From a virus: 26,018 bases of DNA. Positions 23,619-26,018 of the stretch are shown in pieces (position 1 is the first letter of the stretch; each line of letters opens with the position of its first letter). Location: IMG/VR virus record IMGVR_UViG_3300022591_000061, positions 1 through 26,018 of that record; one strand, written 5' to 3'. The notes beneath the pieces were generated by a model, which was given only the letters and a program-made list of their open reading frames with translations, made no database searches and was not told the DNA's origin. A program made the translations under genes and the position numbers.

Positions 23619-25613
23619 TTAATACAGCTTCATAATGTAGCAAAGAGCATAGTAGGGCGGACGTATATCCACGTTTGCGCCTGTTCCAACACTACCTGTA
23701 GTACCTGATACTGTAAGTATATGCTGGTGATTATTTACAGGTGTTAATGTAGTATTAGTGAAAGTTGTTGTAGCTGTTGATACACCAACACTGATGCCTG
23801 TTGTTTGAGTACTTGTACTACTTGTACCAGCTAAAGCACGGGTTGGGCCGTCTTGACCACCAAGACCTCCAGCAGAAACCGTAATAGTATGGGCATGACC
23901 AGGATCATTTACTGTAGAATTTGAAGTGGAAGTTGACGTAGAACTTGATGTTGCTGTATGAGTATGCCCACCAGCATCTCCAGTGTTTGCTGTAATAGAT
24001 AAACTGTGTGAGTGAGCTGGTAAATTACTTGTTGCAATAGCAACATTAGATGCGCCGCCTGTATCACCTACAGTATAACTTCCGCCGGCACCAACAACAA
24101 ATCTATCAACTAAATTTGGTGTACCATAGTTACCGTCGCATATTCTCCAACCAACCGGAATACTAGTTGATGCGCCGCTCCACATCAAGATAACGCCTTG
24201 TGGTAGTACACTATTTACATAAGCAGTAGTAGCTATTGACGAGTTATTACTATTGTAACTTGGTGTAGTAGCAGTTGATGTTGCTACATTTGAACCAATT
24301 AGCGTGGCATTGGTAGCTGTCATTCTAGTGGTTACTGTAAGGTTATTAATTGTTGCGTTAGTAGCTGTAGCTGTTGCTGTTGTTAATGTTCCTGTAACGC
24401 CCACAGAAGTTAATCCACTAAGTGCTCCACCCGTAATTAAAGCATTGCCTGTACTAAAGTTTGTTGCATAACCAGTGCCAGCTGATACATCTGTTAGTCC
24501 AGTGATACTACCAGAGGCAATAGCAACACGTGACGCAGTAAGAAATGATGCTGACAGATTAATAAAATTACCGTTTTGATTACTGATGCTACCACTTGAA
24601 ACTACCAAGTTACTGACTGTTAAATTAGTAAAAGAACCATTGGTAGCTGCAACTGAATTCAATGAGGCTGTTCCACCAGCAACTAATATATTGCTACTGC
24701 TAAAATTTGTAGCTTGAAGTGTAGTAAACCCGCCTGCTCCGTTGGCAATTTGAGCATTACCTGTTGAAAAATTTGTAGCCTGTAGTGTGGTTGACCTAAT
24801 GTTTGTAGCAATAAGATTAACTGTCTGACCATTGGTTGATGAAAAGTCACCAATTAGTTGTCCAGTCAGTGTTGTAGCCGCAACAATCGTACCAGTTAAG
24901 TTACCGATCACGCTACCAGTTAGTGTACCACTTAGTGTGGTTGCTACAACGTTTCCAGTTAAGTTTCCTACTACATCGCCTGTCACCCCACCTATTAAAT
25001 TTGAATTAATTACAGGATTAGCAACTTGACCACTAAAATTAATACCAGGATAAATTGTTGAAAATCCTGTAATAGGCGTTGCTGGGACAAAGGCAGGATC
25101 TTCGCTGATAATAGCAACAACTCGTCCGCTTGCTTGTATTTCAGTCACATTGTGAGTAACACCAGCTGCAAACCCATCCTGCAATGTAACTGGTATTGCT
25201 CCGCTAACACCCTGTGAACGAGTGTATAGTGGGCCTAATAAATTGTACTGTCCATTGGCATATAAAGATGTTTGATTAGTACTAGTGTTAAACCAAATGT
25301 CACCTTCATTTAAAATAGTTGGTTGTGTTCCTGCGACTGTTACCCCAGATATAGGTTTGTATCCTTGATCTGTAAATACGTACAAAGATTGTTTGGTTTT
25401 ATTAAACCAAATTTGTCCCTGGATGTTTGTTGTTTGGGGGCTGGTATTTGAAGCAAAGTTTTCCAATAAACGCAATAAATTTGTATCAAGATATTGCCCG
25501 TACCCTACAAAATTAGGCCCAGGAAAACTTAATCCTGTTTGTGTAGTATCTAAACTTCCGTCAGGAATGGGATTTAGTAGTGTGCCGTCGCTTTTTTGTA
25601 GTTGGTATGCCAT
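23619..25613 (-). CDS. Phage tail-fibre protein with tail-collar domain
   Basis: This 664-residue protein shares its first 90 residues (GYGQYLDTN, LLENFA, GQIWFNKT) with the neighbouring fibre protein. Residues about 209-460 form a repetitive Thr/Asn/Gly stalk. A phage tail-collar domain follows at about 471-530: GVILMWSG, PVGWRICDG, PNLVDRFVVGAG and LPAHSHS. The last residues, IRPPYYALCYIMKLY, are the standard end of collar-type fibres such as T4 short-fibre-like proteins. Four HxH motifs (534/536, 550/552, 573/575, 629/631) probably bind metal between chains of a trimer, as in T4 gp12 and gp37 tips. It would be part of the host-binding apparatus. A perfect late octamer lies upstream. Confidence 0.88.
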   Translation of the reverse strand: MAYQLQKSDGTLLNPIPDGSLDTTQTGLSFPGPNFVGYGQYLDTNLLRLLENFASNTSPQTTNIQGQIWFNKTKQSLYVFTDQGYKPISGVTVAGTQPTILNEGDIWFNTSTNQTSLYANGQYNLLGPLYTRSQGVSGAIPVTLQDGFAAGVTHNVTEIQASGRVVAIISEDPAFVPATPITGFSTIYPGINFSGQVANPVINSNLIGGVTGDVVGNLTGNVVATTLSGTLTGSVIGNLTGTIVAATTLTGQLIGDFSSTNGQTVNLIATNIRSTTLQATNFSTGNAQIANGAGGFTTLQATNFSSSNILVAGGTASLNSVAATNGSFTNLTVSNLVVSSGSISNQNGNFINLSASFLTASRVAIASGSITGLTDVSAGTGYATNFSTGNALITGGALSGLTSVGVTGTLTTATATATNATINNLTVTTRMTATNATLIGSNVATSTATTPSYNSNNSSIATTAYVNSVLPQGVILMWSGASTSIPVGWRICDGNYGTPNLVDRFVVGAGGSYTVGDTGGASNVAIATSNLPAHSHSLSITANTGDAGGHTHTATSSSTSTSTSNSTVNDPGHAHTITVSAGGLGGQDGPTRALAGTSSTSTQTTGISVGVSTATTTFTNTTLTPVNNHQHILTVSGTTGSVGTGANVDIRPPYYALCYIMKLY
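24234..24989 (-). repeat. Imperfect repeats of the fibre stalk
   Basis: The stalk repeats short units such as GNLTGNVV and GNLTGTIV, and three copies of ATNFS followed by [TS]-[GS]-N. This pattern fits a trimeric beta-helical shaft. Confidence 0.55.
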
Positions 25614-25636
25614 ATGTTTATTTCTTTATATTAACT

Positions 25637-25644
25637 TATTTATA
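25637..25644 (-). promoter_or_regulatory. Late promoter of the collar fibre gene
   Basis: The minus strand has a perfect TATAAATA in the 37-base gap after the glycine-rich gene. It predicts a start near 25631 and a leader of about 18 bases before the ATG at 25613. Confidence 0.72.
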
Positions 25645-25650
25645 GTAAAA

Positions 25651-26018
25651 TTACGTCAAAGATGTTAATGCCCCAGTTGATGTAAATACGTGGGTAATAA
25701 CTCCGTTATTAACTGTGATTACACCGCCTGTAAACTGTGCTGCCGGGGCACTATATTGTATTACAACTAGACCAGACCCGCCACTGCCGCCGCTAGTATA
25801 TGCCATGTGTAAGCTACCGCCACCACCACCGCCGGTTCCACGTACTCCAGCACCGCCGTTTCCGTTGCCACCAACACCAGACCCGCCTACTCCACCAGGG
25901 CCACTACCGTCGCCGCTTTGTGTACCCCATCCACCGCCACCGCCGCCGCCTACTACAAAACCTAATACTTGTGCGCCAGCGCCACCGTTGCCGCCACCGT
26001 TACCATACGATGAATCAC
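25651..26018 (-). CDS. C-terminal part of a glycine-rich phage adhesin-like protein
   Basis: The minus strand is open from the right edge to a TAA at 25653-25651, giving at least 121 residues. The visible part has glycine runs (VVGGGGGGGWG, GTGGGGGGS), then LVVIQYSAPAAQFTGG, and ends in GVITHVFTSTGALTSLT. Glycine-rich proteins of this form, ending with a conserved HxFTSTG-like tail, are common in phage tail-tip and adhesin loci, such as the glycine-rich gp38 adhesins of T-even phages. The start lies outside the window. Its location upstream of the fibre genes supports a host-recognition role. The glycine-rich part is noticeably more GC-rich than the rest of the window because of glycine codons. 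Confidence 0.8.
   Translation of the reverse strand, partial: DSSYGNGGGNGGAGAQVLGFVVGGGGGGGWGTQSGDGSGPGGVGGSGVGGNGNGGAGVRGTGGGGGGSLHMAYTSGGSGGSGLVVIQYSAPAAQFTGGVITVNNGVITHVFTSTGALTSLT

Noticed and set aside
1-26018. A CRISPR array, tRNA genes or transposon ends
   Set aside because: No regular direct repeats with spacers, no cloverleaf with a recognisable anticodon arm, and no transposase-like protein were found by reading.

Overview
This window looks like part of a tailed-phage genome, most likely a T4-like (myovirus-type) phage of an aquatic Gram-negative bacterium. It is AT-rich and almost gapless: no intergenic stretch exceeds about 65 bases. It ends in a tail-fibre module of long Ser/Thr/Gly/Asn-rich fibre proteins, one with a phage tail-collar domain. 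Perfect or near-perfect copies of the T4-type late promoter octamer TATAAATA precede several genes. I cannot name the host. No tRNA, integrase, CRISPR array or insertion sequence was seen.

Layout. (1) Positions 1-19389 are an accessory island in which short polycistrons on opposite strands alternate: a truncated minus gene at the left edge; a plus radical SAM gene; a minus 2OG-Fe(II) hydroxylase-like gene; a plus operon of four overlapping genes (PLP aminotransferase-like, QueC-like PP-loop ATPase, twitch-type radical SAM, SPASM-type radical SAM); a minus pair (twitch radical SAM and sulfotransferase-like); a plus operon of five genes (three 2OG oxygenase-like proteins, one unknown, one radical SAM); a minus pair (methyltransferase-like and radical SAM); a plus pair of unknowns; and a minus operon at 14091-19736 holding a twitch radical SAM, two pairs of glycosyltransferase-like genes, and two phage unknowns. 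(2) Positions 19801-26018 are the minus-strand structural module: a small unknown, an Ig-like/repeat fibre protein, two fibre proteins sharing an N-terminal module, and the C-terminus of a glycine-rich adhesin-like protein that runs off the right edge.

Seven radical SAM proteins (three families), four 2OG-oxygenase-like proteins, four glycosyltransferase-like proteins, a sulfotransferase-like protein, a PLP enzyme, a PP-loop ATPase and a methyltransferase-like protein lie within about 19 kb and next to the fibre genes. This is the striking feature of the window. I infer a phage-encoded tailoring system that modifies a protein, peptide, glycan or nucleobase. The sequence does not identify the substrate.

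Translation and transcription signals differ between the two halves. The structural genes and the first gene of the glycosyltransferase operon have clear Shine-Dalgarno sequences. Several accessory operon heads instead have a TAAATA-type element ending 4-5 bases before the ATG and no Shine-Dalgarno sequence, which suggests leaderless messages.
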